15,182 nucleotides of DNA from Mycobacteriaceae bacterium (GTDB lineage: Bacteria > Actinomycetota > Actinomycetes > Mycobacteriales > Mycobacteriaceae). The position numbers were made by a program, and so were the translations under genes. This document shows positions 1 to 6,735 of the stretch, one piece after another (position 1 is the first letter of the stretch; each line of letters starts with the position of its first letter). The notes beneath the pieces are model-generated. The model was not told the DNA's origin, did not search any database, and was given only the letters and a program-made list of their open reading frames with translations. Location: positions 1-15,182 of the forward strand of contig JAFAWC010000068.1 of NCBI GenBank assembly GCA_019242135.1, given 5' to 3'.

Positions 1-1170
1 AGGTTCGATCAGTCGCAGCGCGAGGAAGCAGTCCGCCACCGTCGTCCGGCGTGCCTCGAGAACGATGCCCGCCAACTGCGCGGCCACTCGCGTGGAGGGC
101 GTGCGAATGGTGGCGCCGCCCCGGTCGCCTGTTCGAAGGTCGAGCAAGAACTCCATCTCCAGAATGCGCAGGGCTTCGCGCAGGGTCGGCCGTGAGATGC
201 CGAACTCACTGGCCAATTCCGCCAGCGGAGCGAGCCGATCGCCTTCTCCGAGCCGGCCCTCGGCGATGCGAGCCCGGATCTCGGTGGCAACGACCAGTGC
301 CCGGCGGGGGGGCGGCTCCGACCGCGCCTGTCCGGCCTGGGCTCTCCAGAGCGGAGCCATGTCGATCGGCTGGCGGCTGACGCTGCGACTCACCAGCATC
401 CGGCCAGTTGTGTCCAGGTAGTCGCTCCATGTCGCGTGCGCCAGCGCTGCGTCGCTGCGGCGGGCGGCGTCGAGAAAGGCACTGTGGCTGACGATGACAC
501 GCCGGGCTATCGCCTCCGCCGACGTCACGTCGTTGCTGCCGATTGCGGAATAGACCTGCCCGGCGTAGATGTCGCGAAAGACACCGGCGATGACGGCAAG
601 CGTCTGATTGCCCGAAAGCTCCGTGACCGCTTGGTCGAACGCCGTCATGGCCGTGACGAAGGCCAGCGGATCGCCGTGGGCGGCCCGCTCGGCGTGATGC
701 AGCGCGACGAGGTTTTCCAGAGCGTCGGGTGCGGCTCGCGCCGCGAGCTGTTCGGCGGCCGGGGGCTCGATGACCGAACGGGCCTCTTCGAGGTGACCGA
801 GCGTGGTGTTGCGGAGCTGCAGAAGGAGAGCCACGTACCGGCCCACCGCGTCGAGCCCGGGGCGCCGCACCACAGCGCCGCCACCTCGTCCGCGCCTGAT
901 CTCGACGAGCTGCTGAGATTCCAGAATCCGCAACGCCTCCCGCAGCGTCTCACGCGATATCTGCAGCCGCGCCGTGAGGTCGGATTCCGGCGGGAGCTGC
1001 TGGTCCGCGGCAAGCTGCCCATCGAGTATTTGGCGTCGAAGGTCGGCCGCGAGAAGATGCGAAATCTTCTGGGTGTTGCGGTGCGCGATGGGCCGCAGAT
1101 CCGGTGTGCCATAACGATTCTCGGTCATGTCACGGCGCTGGGCCGATCCACGCATATCGGTGTGCGTCAC
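1..1170 (-). CDS. FadR-type GntR regulator with two winged-helix domains (3' end outside window)
   Basis: The minus-strand frame is open from position 1170 to the left edge (390 codons, no stop), so the C-terminus is missing. From the GTG start, residues about 31-105 form a GntR winged helix with the motif ISRETLREALRILE. About 108-250 form an all-helical FCD effector domain. About 285-360 form a second winged helix with ISRPTLREALRILE, and a second FCD domain appears to begin near 372. The protein looks like a duplicated FadR-like regulator folded into one chain. In the first FCD domain, the histidine normally in FHxxL..SGN is Asp (FDQAVTELSGN) and the last histidine position looks like Tyr, so it may not bind metal. 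The GTG at 1170 is preferred because AGGAGG (1174-1179) sits just before it, although the 3-nt spacing is short. ATG codons at 1143 and 1128 are alternatives. It follows the SDR gene by 42 nt and is probably co-transcribed. Family is sure; ligand and targets are unknown. Confidence 0.88.
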   Translation of the reverse strand, partial: MTHTDMRGSAQRRDMTENRYGTPDLRPIAHRNTQKISHLLAADLRRQILDGQLAADQQLPPESDLTARLQISRETLREALRILESQQLVEIRRGRGGGAVVRRPGLDAVGRYVALLLQLRNTTLGHLEEARSVIEPPAAEQLAARAAPDALENLVALHHAERAAHGDPLAFVTAMTAFDQAVTELSGNQTLAVIAGVFRDIYAGQVYSAIGSNDVTSAEAIARRVIVSHSAFLDAARRSDAALAHATWSDYLDTTGRMLVSRSVSRQPIDMAPLWRAQAGQARSEPPPRRALVVATEIRARIAEGRLGEGDRLAPLAELASEFGISRPTLREALRILEMEFLLDLRTGDRGGATIRTPSTRVAAQLAGIVLEARRTTVADCFLALRLIEP

Positions 1171-1173
1171 AGC

Positions 1174-1179
1174 CCTCCT
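1174..1179 (-). promoter_or_regulatory. Ribosome binding site of the double-HTH GntR gene
   Basis: AGGAGG on the minus strand lies 3 nt before the GTG at 1170. The two downstream in-frame ATGs have no comparable site, so this favours the longer GTG-initiated protein. The spacing is shorter than usual, so the start is not certain. Confidence 0.5.
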
Positions 1180-1212
1180 CACCCACGCTGGCCCTTTGCC
1201 TCACACGGACTG

Positions 1213-2067
1213 TCAGCGTCCGGCGAGGGCTTCGGCGAGATCGATCGTGCCGGTTTTCACCGCGGCGATGACTCCGCCGTCGACGAGCAAATCCGTGCCG
1301 GTGATGAATGCCGCCGCCGGTCCGAGAAGAAACTCGGTGGCAGCAGCGATGTCCTCGGGAGTGCCGATACGTCGCAGGCCCGCATTGTCGACCATCGCTT
1401 TCATGAGTCCACCGGATTCACCGCTCAGCTCCAGTCTTCCCATCTCCGTCGAGATGATGCCCGGGCTGATGCAGTTGATACGGGCGGCCCGCTGACCCCA
1501 CGCGCTTGCCGCTGCCGCTATCCGGATCTGGTTGGCCCGCTTGGCAAAAGGATAAGCCTGGCGGCCGTCCGTGATGCCGCGGCAGGCCTCCAGACTGAGC
1601 AGCTCGTCGGTGGGTGCTGTTGCCAGCTGTTGCTCCACTTTGGGATCAAGTGCCGGATACATGTGGCCGGCCATGCTGGCGATGACGACACCGGCGCCGC
1701 CCGGCTCGATGACACGGCCGAACTCGTCGATCGTGTGCGCGACGCCGAGCAGATCGACGGCCAGAATTGCGTCGGCCGGTGCCTGTTGCGGGGACAGGCC
1801 CGCCGTGTGAACCACTGCTGTGACTCGCCCGGCCGACGCGGCCGCATCGGCCAGCGCGGCCACCGAGGCGCGGGAGGTGACATCGACTTCTCGCGTCAGA
1901 ACCTGGTGGCCGTCACTGCTGAGCGCTTCGCCGGCGGTTTCGAGACACTCGCGGCTGATGTCGGCGAGCATGATCACCCGACCCGGCCCGACACGACGGG
2001 CCACCGACAGCCCCATCCCGCCCGCTCCGATGACGGTCAATACCTCGTTGTGCTGTGATCGCGTCAC
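1213..2067 (-). CDS. Short-chain dehydrogenase/reductase (SDR)
   Basis: A 284-residue NAD(P)-dependent oxidoreductase of the classical SDR fold, expected to interconvert an alcohol and a ketone on a soluble substrate. Near the N-terminus the nucleotide-binding loop reads VIGAGGMGLSVA, a GxGGxG form rather than the usual TGxxxGIG. Asp-Val (EVDVTS) marks the adenine pocket. HTAG replaces the common NNAG. The catalytic Ser is in VIASMAGH, and YPFAK supplies the Tyr-xxx-Lys pair. ISPGIISTEMG and the C-terminal TGTDLLVDGG are typical of the family. An in-frame ATG at 2073 abuts AAGGAG with no spacing, whereas the GTG at 2067 is 6 nt from it, so GTG is chosen. It is the first gene of a unit that continues into the double-HTH GntR regulator and is divergent from a TetR gene. 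The substrate is not predictable. Confidence 0.9.
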   Translation of the reverse strand: MTRSQHNEVLTVIGAGGMGLSVARRVGPGRVIMLADISRECLETAGEALSSDGHQVLTREVDVTSRASVAALADAAASAGRVTAVVHTAGLSPQQAPADAILAVDLLGVAHTIDEFGRVIEPGGAGVVIASMAGHMYPALDPKVEQQLATAPTDELLSLEACRGITDGRQAYPFAKRANQIRIAAAASAWGQRAARINCISPGIISTEMGRLELSGESGGLMKAMVDNAGLRRIGTPEDIAAATEFLLGPAAAFITGTDLLVDGGVIAAVKTGTIDLAEALAGR

Positions 2068-2073
2068 AAGCAT

Positions 2074-2079
2074 CTCCTT
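2074..2079 (-). promoter_or_regulatory. Ribosome binding site of the SDR gene
   Basis: AAGGAG on the minus strand is directly adjacent to an in-frame ATG (2073) but 6 nt from the GTG at 2067. The spacing decides the start in favour of GTG. Confidence 0.65.
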
Positions 2080-2157
2080 CTGTGCGGGTCCTTACTTCGC
2101 AACTGCCTGCGTCGATGGAAAGCGCCACACCGGTAACGTACCGACCCGACGGCTGAT

Positions 2158-2187
2158 ACATTAGACCGAGTCAACTATTTTTGTAAA
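2158..2187 (-). promoter_or_regulatory. Possible promoter of the SDR-GntR unit
   Basis: On the minus strand, TTTACA (2182-2187) is followed after 18 nt by TAATGT (2158-2163), which fits the actinobacterial TANNNT -10. It would leave an untranslated leader of roughly 80 nt before the SDR start. An alternative TTGACT just downstream has no matching -10. Assigned by eye only. Confidence 0.4.
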
Positions 2188-2236
2188 CCGCCGCTGCGGG
2201 CCTCGAGGGCTGTCCCAGCCCGTTACTTCTGTGGCC

Positions 2237-2282
2237 GATGTGACAACGCGGCGGAAATTTCGCCGGTGACCCTTGTCACATC
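2237..2282. promoter_or_regulatory. Long-spaced inverted repeat GATGTGACAA / TTGTCACATC
   Basis: Perfect 10-bp arms at 2237-2246 and 2273-2282 are separated by 26 bp. The spacer is itself partly symmetric around GAAATTTC (2254-2261). The right arm contains the -35 box (TTGTCA) of the downstream TetR gene, so a bound protein would be expected to affect transcription. The TGTGA/TCACA halves recall CRP half-sites, but the spacing is far too wide for one CRP dimer. Confidence 0.5.
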
Positions 2283-2301
2283 CGCCAAACCAACCTACTG
2301 T
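2273..2301 (+). promoter_or_regulatory. Promoter of the TetR / unknown-protein operon
   Basis: TTGTCA (2273-2278) and TACTGT (2296-2301) are separated by 17 bp, close to the sigma-A-type consensus, with TACTGT fitting TANNNT. The expected start of transcription is near 2308, inside the 2288-2319 operator and about 27 nt before the GTG start codon at 2335. Confidence 0.6.
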
Positions 2302-2319
2302 GTGTTCACTAGGTTGGTT
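2288..2319. promoter_or_regulatory. TetR-type operator, inverted repeat AACCAACCTA / TAGGTTGGTT
   Basis: Perfect 10-bp arms at 2288-2297 and 2310-2319 flank a 12-bp centre. Allowing one mismatch, the symmetry extends to 13 bp per arm. The repeat overlaps the -10 box and predicted transcription start of the TetR gene that begins at 2335, the usual arrangement for TetR self-repression. It lies about 220 bp from the divergent SDR start and could also influence that promoter. Confidence 0.7.
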
Positions 2320-2334
2320 GGACAAAGGAGTCGA

Positions 2335-2937
2335 GTGTCACGGCCGTACGCGACGCTGCTGGCCAAGGGTGAGGATCGCAAGCAGCGGATCCTCGCGGTG
2401 GCTGAGCGGCTCCTCGCGCGCAACGGATGGCGCAATACGTCGCTGGCCCTGATCGCCCGGGAGGCCGGGGTCACGCCGGCCGGGTTGCTGCATCACTTCC
2501 AGTCCAAGGAGCAGCTGCTCAACGCGGTGCTCGACGCCCGCGATGCCGACGACGACGCCCACGCGGACCGATCAACCGGCGACCTCGTGGCCGAGATCCG
2601 CCGAGTGGCCGAGCGGTTCGACCGCGCACCCGAGCTCATCGGAACCTTTACCGTGCTTCTCGTCGAGAACATCCTGCCCGACGCTCCCCTGCACGACCGC
2701 CTCCTCACCCGGTACCGGGACGCGGTCGGGATCGTCGCAGAGATCGTCCAGCGCGGTCAGAGCGATGGTCGCTACCGGGCAGACGTCGACGCGGCCGCCA
2801 AGGCCGTCGAGATCATCGCGTTCGTAACAGGAATGGAGACCACATGGTTGCTCGATCCTTCGATTCCGCTGACGGCGGTTTTCAAGGGGTACGCCGACTC
2901 GCTCGCCCGCGACCTGGAACCGCAGCGCCCGATATGA
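2335..2937 (+). CDS. TetR/AcrR-family transcriptional regulator
   Basis: A 200-residue DNA-binding regulator. Residues about 12-60 hold the TetR helix-turn-helix (KQRILAVAERLL, then LALIAREAGVTPAGLLHHF), followed by a helical ligand-binding domain of normal length. The GTG at 2335 is chosen over the ATG at 2266 because AAAGGAG (2324-2330) precedes it by 4 nt, and because the operator and -10 box lie between the two candidates and cannot be coding if the promoter is real. The stop codon overlaps the next gene's start as ATGA, so the two proteins are probably made together. Self-repression through the AACCAACC repeat is likely. It may also control the divergent SDR-GntR unit or the unknown downstream partner. 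The ligand is unknown. Confidence 0.93.
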   Translation: MSRPYATLLAKGEDRKQRILAVAERLLARNGWRNTSLALIAREAGVTPAGLLHHFQSKEQLLNAVLDARDADDDAHADRSTGDLVAEIRRVAERFDRAPELIGTFTVLLVENILPDAPLHDRLLTRYRDAVGIVAEIVQRGQSDGRYRADVDAAAKAVEIIAFVTGMETTWLLDPSIPLTAVFKGYADSLARDLEPQRPI

Positions 2938-3440
2938 GATACCGGCTCGACGTCGTCGCGGCCAGCGTCGCCGACGTGGTGAGCGGCGCCGGCGGCTGGG
3001 TGTTCGACCGGGTGATGGCGGGCTGGGATGTGACGGTGCTGATCGCCGGGGACGAGGACGCCCGGCCCATTCGCATCCTTGGCGCCGACACATTGCATCT
3101 CGAGACGGCGCTGGCGATGTGGACGGAGCGCCCGCACCCGCATACCCTCGCGGTCTCCGCTGATCTCCTTCGTCATGACGCGCGTATTCGCGCAGGCGTA
3201 CTACAGGCCCTCGAGCACGGTACGACCGAGGTCACCCTGTGGGGCGACAAGTGGCCGCCCGAGCTGGACCGCAGCGTCGACCCGGTGCAGCATTTGCTCA
3301 GCGCCGCCGCCCGGGCATTCAAGGCCCAGGCCCTTGCCTCACTTCAGCAATCGGGTGCGCCGGTCGGTTCTACCGAGACATTCCGCGGCGGCATCAAGAA
3401 CTGCCCCTCGGTCGCAGCGGATTTGATTCCGGCCAGTTGA
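2934..3440 (+). CDS. Unknown 168-residue protein coupled to the TetR gene
   Basis: I do not recognise the family. The ATG overlaps the TetR stop as ATGA, which argues strongly for a real, translationally coupled gene. The protein is soluble in appearance: no signal peptide or membrane segment, with alternating hydrophobic stretches (YRLDVVAASVADVVSGAGGW, WDVTVLIAG, RPIRILGAD) suggesting an alpha/beta fold. It then has a helix-rich middle and the motif TLWGDKWPPELD. The C-terminal 40 residues are Ala/Ser-rich and probably flexible. A role linked to the regulator's signal is a guess from the coupling alone. The gene ends 2 nt from the convergent MDR gene, leaving no room for a terminator between them. 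Confidence 0.75.
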   Translation: MRYRLDVVAASVADVVSGAGGWVFDRVMAGWDVTVLIAGDEDARPIRILGADTLHLETALAMWTERPHPHTLAVSADLLRHDARIRAGVLQALEHGTTEVTLWGDKWPPELDRSVDPVQHLLSAAARAFKAQALASLQQSGAPVGSTETFRGGIKNCPSVAADLIPAS

Positions 3441-3442
3441 TC

Positions 3443-4405
3443 TCACAGCTCGATCAGCACCTTGCCGATGGCCCGGCCGTCGGCGACATACCTTAGCGCG
3501 GTTGCTGTTTGCGATAGTGGGAACGTCGCGCCGATGTGGGGGGAAACGCGCCCCGAACCGAGCAATCCCGCGAGTTCTGCTTCGTTGCGGTCGAACTCCG
3601 CCGTTGGGACGTCTCCGAAATTGAAGCCCAGGATCTGTACGCCCTTCACGAGCACCAGGTTGAGCGGGATGCGTGGGATGACTCCCGAGGCGTAGCCGAC
3701 CGTGACGAAACGGCCGCCGCGGCGCAGCGATCGCAGTGCCGGTTCGGATAGGTCGCCACCGACCGGGTCGACGACGGCGTCGGCGCCTCCGGGAACAGCC
3801 GCACGAAGCGCGGTCCGCACATCACCCGATCGGCGGTCGATCAGGTGTGCTGCGCCGTAAGAGGCCGCGGCCGAGAGCTTTTCGGGAGACGAAGCAACCG
3901 CAGTTACCGAGGCGCCCAGCACACAGCCCAGCTGTACCGCCGCAAGTCCCACCCCGCCGCCGGCCCCCAGCACCACGACCTCATCGCCCTCTTTCACCCG
4001 GGCGACCGACCGCAGGGTGTGATAGGCCGTGCGGTATGCGACGCCGAACGCGGCCGCGGTGCGCGCATCCACGCCGTCGGGTATCCGGCTCAACCCGGCC
4101 GCCGCGACCACCACTTCCTCGGCGAAGGCCCCGTACAGTCCGGTTCCGGTGACTCTGTCACCCACCGCAAGATCACCTGCACCAGAGGTAGTTTCGTCGA
4201 CAATGCCGGCGAATTCGCTGCCTGGCACGAACGGCGGCGGCACGCTGACCTGATATTTGTCGGCGATCAGCAGCACATCGGGAAAGTTCACCGCGGCCGC
4301 CTGCACGCGCACGCGCACCTCGCCCGCCCGGGCGGCCGGTGAGGGGCGCTCCTGCATCAGGACCACTTCGGGTGGTCCGTATGCCGGGCAGACTGCCGCG
4401 CGCAC
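3443..4405 (-). CDS. Quinone-oxidoreductase-like zinc-free MDR dehydrogenase
   Basis: A 320-residue medium-chain dehydrogenase/reductase. The N-terminal GroES-like domain (MRAAVCPAYGPPEVV, VRVQAAAVNFPDVL, PFVPGSEFAGIV) lacks the cysteine cluster of zinc alcohol dehydrogenases, as in NADPH:quinone reductases and some enoyl reductases. The Rossmann loop VVLGAGGGVGLAAVQLG follows at about residues 143-159, then DAVVDPVGGD and a C-terminal VLIEL. The expected reaction is NADPH-dependent reduction of a quinone or activated double bond. The start is a GTG one base after the stop of the kinase gene, so it is the last gene of the TetR-ACAD-kinase-MDR operon. In that setting, reducing an enoyl intermediate is as plausible as quinone reduction. 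Family is certain; substrate is not. Confidence 0.92.
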   Translation of the reverse strand: MRAAVCPAYGPPEVVLMQERPSPAARAGEVRVRVQAAAVNFPDVLLIADKYQVSVPPPFVPGSEFAGIVDETTSGAGDLAVGDRVTGTGLYGAFAEEVVVAAAGLSRIPDGVDARTAAAFGVAYRTAYHTLRSVARVKEGDEVVVLGAGGGVGLAAVQLGCVLGASVTAVASSPEKLSAAASYGAAHLIDRRSGDVRTALRAAVPGGADAVVDPVGGDLSEPALRSLRRGGRFVTVGYASGVIPRIPLNLVLVKGVQILGFNFGDVPTAEFDRNEAELAGLLGSGRVSPHIGATFPLSQTATALRYVADGRAIGKVLIEL

Positions 4406-4406
4406 G

Positions 4407-5426
4407 TCAGCCGGAATAGTCGGTGCTGTCGGCCAGCTCGGCGGCCGACGCCATCAGCTCCGGCACGATCGGGCCGAACGCCTGCAGTTTCTCGTCGTCT
4501 CCGGCGCGCTGAAACCCTTGCTCGAGAACGATCGCCAGCTTCCACTTCGCCAGGATCAGGTAGTAGTCGAGGTCGTCGACCTGGCGGCCGGAGACCTCCG
4601 CGTAGTGTGCGACCAACTGTGAGCGCGACGGCATGCCGTGCAGGTCAACATAACTGAATTCGGTGTCCGAAGGCGCAGCGGTGTCGACGGGCCAGTCTTG
4701 GACCATCCACGCCAGGTCGAGTTTGGGGTCCCCGACCGTGCCCATCTCCCAGTCGACGATGGCGGCCAGCCGGGCAGGTGCGCCGTGAAAATACATGACG
4801 TTGGCGAACTGGTAGTCACCGTGCATCAAACCCGGTATGAAGTCGAGTGGCCGGTGCGAGCGCAGCCACTTCGTCGCGGTGTCCATGCCGTCGAGTTCGC
4901 GGCCCTTGATCCGGTCGAAAAAGGTTGTCCAGCGGTCCACTTGGCGTTCGTGAAATCCATCTGGCCTGCCGACGTCGGTCAGGCCCTTCGCGCGCCAGTC
5001 GACCTTCGACAACAGCGCGATGCCCTCGGCAAGCTGGTAGGCCAGCTCTTGGCGTGCGGCGAAATCCGTGTCGAACGGTGCCGGCCAGCCTCTGTTGTCC
5101 ATCGGGGACCAGCCGTCGACGAATCCCATCAGGTAGAACGGTCGACCGAGAACTGAAGCGTCCGGACACGCCGCGACCGCGGCAGTGTGGGGCACGTCGG
5201 TGCCGTCCAGGGCCTCGATGATGCGCCACTCTCGAAGGATTCCCTTGTCGCGATCCGGCGGGGCGCCCGGTGGCGGGATCCTGATGACGCATACGTGTTC
5301 GCCGCGCCGGATCTCATAGATCTCGTTCTGGGTACCGCCGGAGAGGAATCGGGTCGCTATCGGCTCGCCCTTCCCCGCCAGCCCGGCGCCGTCCATCCAG
5401 TCGGCCAGCCGCGCCACGTCGATCAC
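4407..5426 (-). CDS. Phosphotransferase-family kinase (APH-like, ACAD10/11 N-domain type)
   Basis: A 339-residue protein of the APH/choline-kinase fold. Visible landmarks: glycine loop LSGGTQNEIYEI (about 28-39), the Brenner-type catalytic motif HGDYQFANV (202-210, with His202, Asp204 and Asn209), and the metal-binding IVDWEMGTVGDPKLDLAW (about 223-240, Asp225). This subfamily is the kinase domain fused to acyl-CoA dehydrogenase in vertebrate ACAD10/ACAD11 and is represented by LvaA in Pseudomonas putida levulinate catabolism, which phosphorylates 4-hydroxyacyl-CoA. The GTG at 5426 overlaps the dehydrogenase stop as GTGA and is preferred to an in-frame upstream extension lying wholly inside the dehydrogenase gene. 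Phosphorylation of a hydroxyacyl-CoA is a better guess than antibiotic resistance, because of its partner gene. Confidence 0.9.
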   Translation of the reverse strand: MIDVARLADWMDGAGLAGKGEPIATRFLSGGTQNEIYEIRRGEHVCVIRIPPPGAPPDRDKGILREWRIIEALDGTDVPHTAAVAACPDASVLGRPFYLMGFVDGWSPMDNRGWPAPFDTDFAARQELAYQLAEGIALLSKVDWRAKGLTDVGRPDGFHERQVDRWTTFFDRIKGRELDGMDTATKWLRSHRPLDFIPGLMHGDYQFANVMYFHGAPARLAAIVDWEMGTVGDPKLDLAWMVQDWPVDTAAPSDTEFSYVDLHGMPSRSQLVAHYAEVSGRQVDDLDYYLILAKWKLAIVLEQGFQRAGDDEKLQAFGPIVPELMASAAELADSTDYSG

Positions 5427-6724
5427 AGGTTGCCCACTTCGTGGTCGAGGTACTCGGCGAACTTCGCGCGGGCGGCGTCGCGTTTGCGGGGTATCCACTC
5501 GCTCGGCCACACATCGTCATTGGGCCGGTAATCGCGCAACACCTGCTTGGCCACGGTCGCCTTGTGCACCTCCGTGGGCCCGTCAGCAAGACCCAGCGCG
5601 GCGGCGCCGTGGATCATCGACATGAACGGCATCTCGTTGGTCACCCCCAGTGCCCCGTGCACTTGCATGGCCCGCCATGCGATGTCATGCAGCACGGTCG
5701 GTAACACGACCTTGACCGCGGCGATGTCCTTGCGCACTTTCTTGTAGTCGTTGTACTTGTCGATCTCCCACGCCGTGTAGAGCACGAACAGCCGGAACTG
5801 GCTCAGCTGTGCGTAGGAGTCGGCGATGTAGCCCTGCACGAACTGCTTGTCGGAGAGGCGGCTGCCGGCAGTCTGTCGGCTCAGCGCGCGTTCGCACATC
5901 ATGTCCAACGCCTTGCGCGACAGGCCGATGGTGCGCATCGCGTGGTGGATGCGGCCACCACCCAGACGGGTCTGGGCGATGACGAACGCTTGGCCTTCGC
6001 CGCCCAACAACGCCGCCGACGGCACCCGCGCGTTGTCGTAATGGATCAGCGCGTGTGACCCCTCCCGCTCCGATTCGCCGGACAGGCCGACATTGCGGAC
6101 GATCTCGACGCCCGGCGTGTCGGCGGGCACGAGGAACATCGACATGCCTTGATAGGGACTGACATCGGGGTTGGTCACCACCATGACGATCAGAAACGAC
6201 GCCGTCTTGGCGTTGGAGGAGAAGTACTTCCACCCGTTGATCACCCAGTCGTCCCCGTCGCGAACCGCACGGGTCTGAAACTGCGTCGGATCGGCGCCAC
6301 CTTGCGGCTCGGTCATCGAGTAGCTGGAGAAGATCTCCCCGTCGAGCAGCGGACGCAGATAGCGCTGCTTTTGCTCAGGGGTGCCGTAGTGGGCGATTAT
6401 CTCGGCGTTACCGGTGTCGGGCGCTTGGCAGCCGAACACGATCGGCGCCCACTGTGACCTCCCCAAGATCTCGTTGAGCAGCGCGAGCTTGAGCTGGCCA
6501 TAGCCCTGACCACCCAGCTCGGGTCCGAGGTGGGTGGCCCACAATCCCTTTCGGCGCACCTCCTCCTTGAGCGGGTCGATCACTTTGCGCCTCGTCTCGT
6601 CCAGTGGCACGTACTGCTGGTGCGGCCATGCCAGATCGAGCGGCTCCACCTCCTCGCGAACGAAAACATCCGCCCAGTCCAACAGTTGCTGGTACTGCGG
6701 CTCGGTCTCGAAGTCCCACGCCAT
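5423..6724 (-). CDS. Acyl-CoA dehydrogenase, ACAD10/11-like with Asp as likely base
   Basis: A 433-residue FAD enzyme. Motifs in order: the N-terminal helical domain with LGPELGGQGYGQLKLALLNE (about 66-85), the FAD/substrate signature MTEPQGGADP (137-146), beta-domain WVINGWKYFSSNA (160-172), VHGALGVTNE (355-364), and the C-terminal LADGPTEVHKATVAK (379-393). In most acyl-CoA dehydrogenases the catalytic base is Glu in a YEGT-type motif. Here the aligned residue appears to be Asp381 in ADGPTEVH, as I recall for ACAD10/ACAD11. With the overlapping kinase gene it makes a split ACAD11-like pair that may turn a phosphorylated hydroxyacyl-CoA into an enoyl- or shifted hydroxyacyl-CoA. AGGAGG 5 nt upstream fixes the ATG at 6724. 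The longer frame upstream only overlaps the TetR gene. Confidence 0.93.
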   Translation of the reverse strand: MAWDFETEPQYQQLLDWADVFVREEVEPLDLAWPHQQYVPLDETRRKVIDPLKEEVRRKGLWATHLGPELGGQGYGQLKLALLNEILGRSQWAPIVFGCQAPDTGNAEIIAHYGTPEQKQRYLRPLLDGEIFSSYSMTEPQGGADPTQFQTRAVRDGDDWVINGWKYFSSNAKTASFLIVMVVTNPDVSPYQGMSMFLVPADTPGVEIVRNVGLSGESEREGSHALIHYDNARVPSAALLGGEGQAFVIAQTRLGGGRIHHAMRTIGLSRKALDMMCERALSRQTAGSRLSDKQFVQGYIADSYAQLSQFRLFVLYTAWEIDKYNDYKKVRKDIAAVKVVLPTVLHDIAWRAMQVHGALGVTNEMPFMSMIHGAAALGLADGPTEVHKATVAKQVLRDYRPNDDVWPSEWIPRKRDAARAKFAEYLDHEVGNL

Positions 6725-6729
6725 CGTGT

Positions 6730-6735
6730 CCTCCT
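6730..6735 (-). promoter_or_regulatory. Ribosome binding site of the acyl-CoA dehydrogenase gene
   Basis: AGGAGG on the minus strand, 5 nt before the ATG at 6724, touches the stop codon of the upstream TetR gene. It sets the dehydrogenase start and suggests coupled translation. Confidence 0.75.

Noticed and set aside
436..2058. A 540-codon plus-strand open frame across the GntR and SDR genes
   Set aside because: It is antisense to two genes with clear family motifs, has an Arg/Gly/His-rich low-complexity translation with no domain, and is a usual by-product of high-GC codon bias.
2237..2282. CRP/Fnr-type binding site
   Set aside because: The TGTGA and TCACA halves are 26 bp or more apart, whereas CRP needs a 6-bp spacer.
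2266..2334. ATG at 2266 as start of the TetR gene
   Set aside because: It lacks a ribosome site, and the segment up to 2334 contains the -10 box and operator. The GTG at 2335 has AAAGGAG at a good distance.
2427..2933. N-terminal extension of the 168-residue unknown protein
   Set aside because: The extension overlaps the TetR gene in another frame and is Arg/Pro-rich nonsense. The ATG at 2934 overlapping the TetR stop is the natural start.
4407..5426. Aminoglycoside resistance gene
   Set aside because: The APH fold is shared, but overlap with an ACAD10/11-like dehydrogenase and the subfamily motifs point to acyl-CoA metabolism.
5427..5510. 28-residue upstream extension of the kinase gene
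   Set aside because: It lies inside the end of the acyl-CoA dehydrogenase gene, and the GTGA overlap at 5426 gives a normal family N-terminus.
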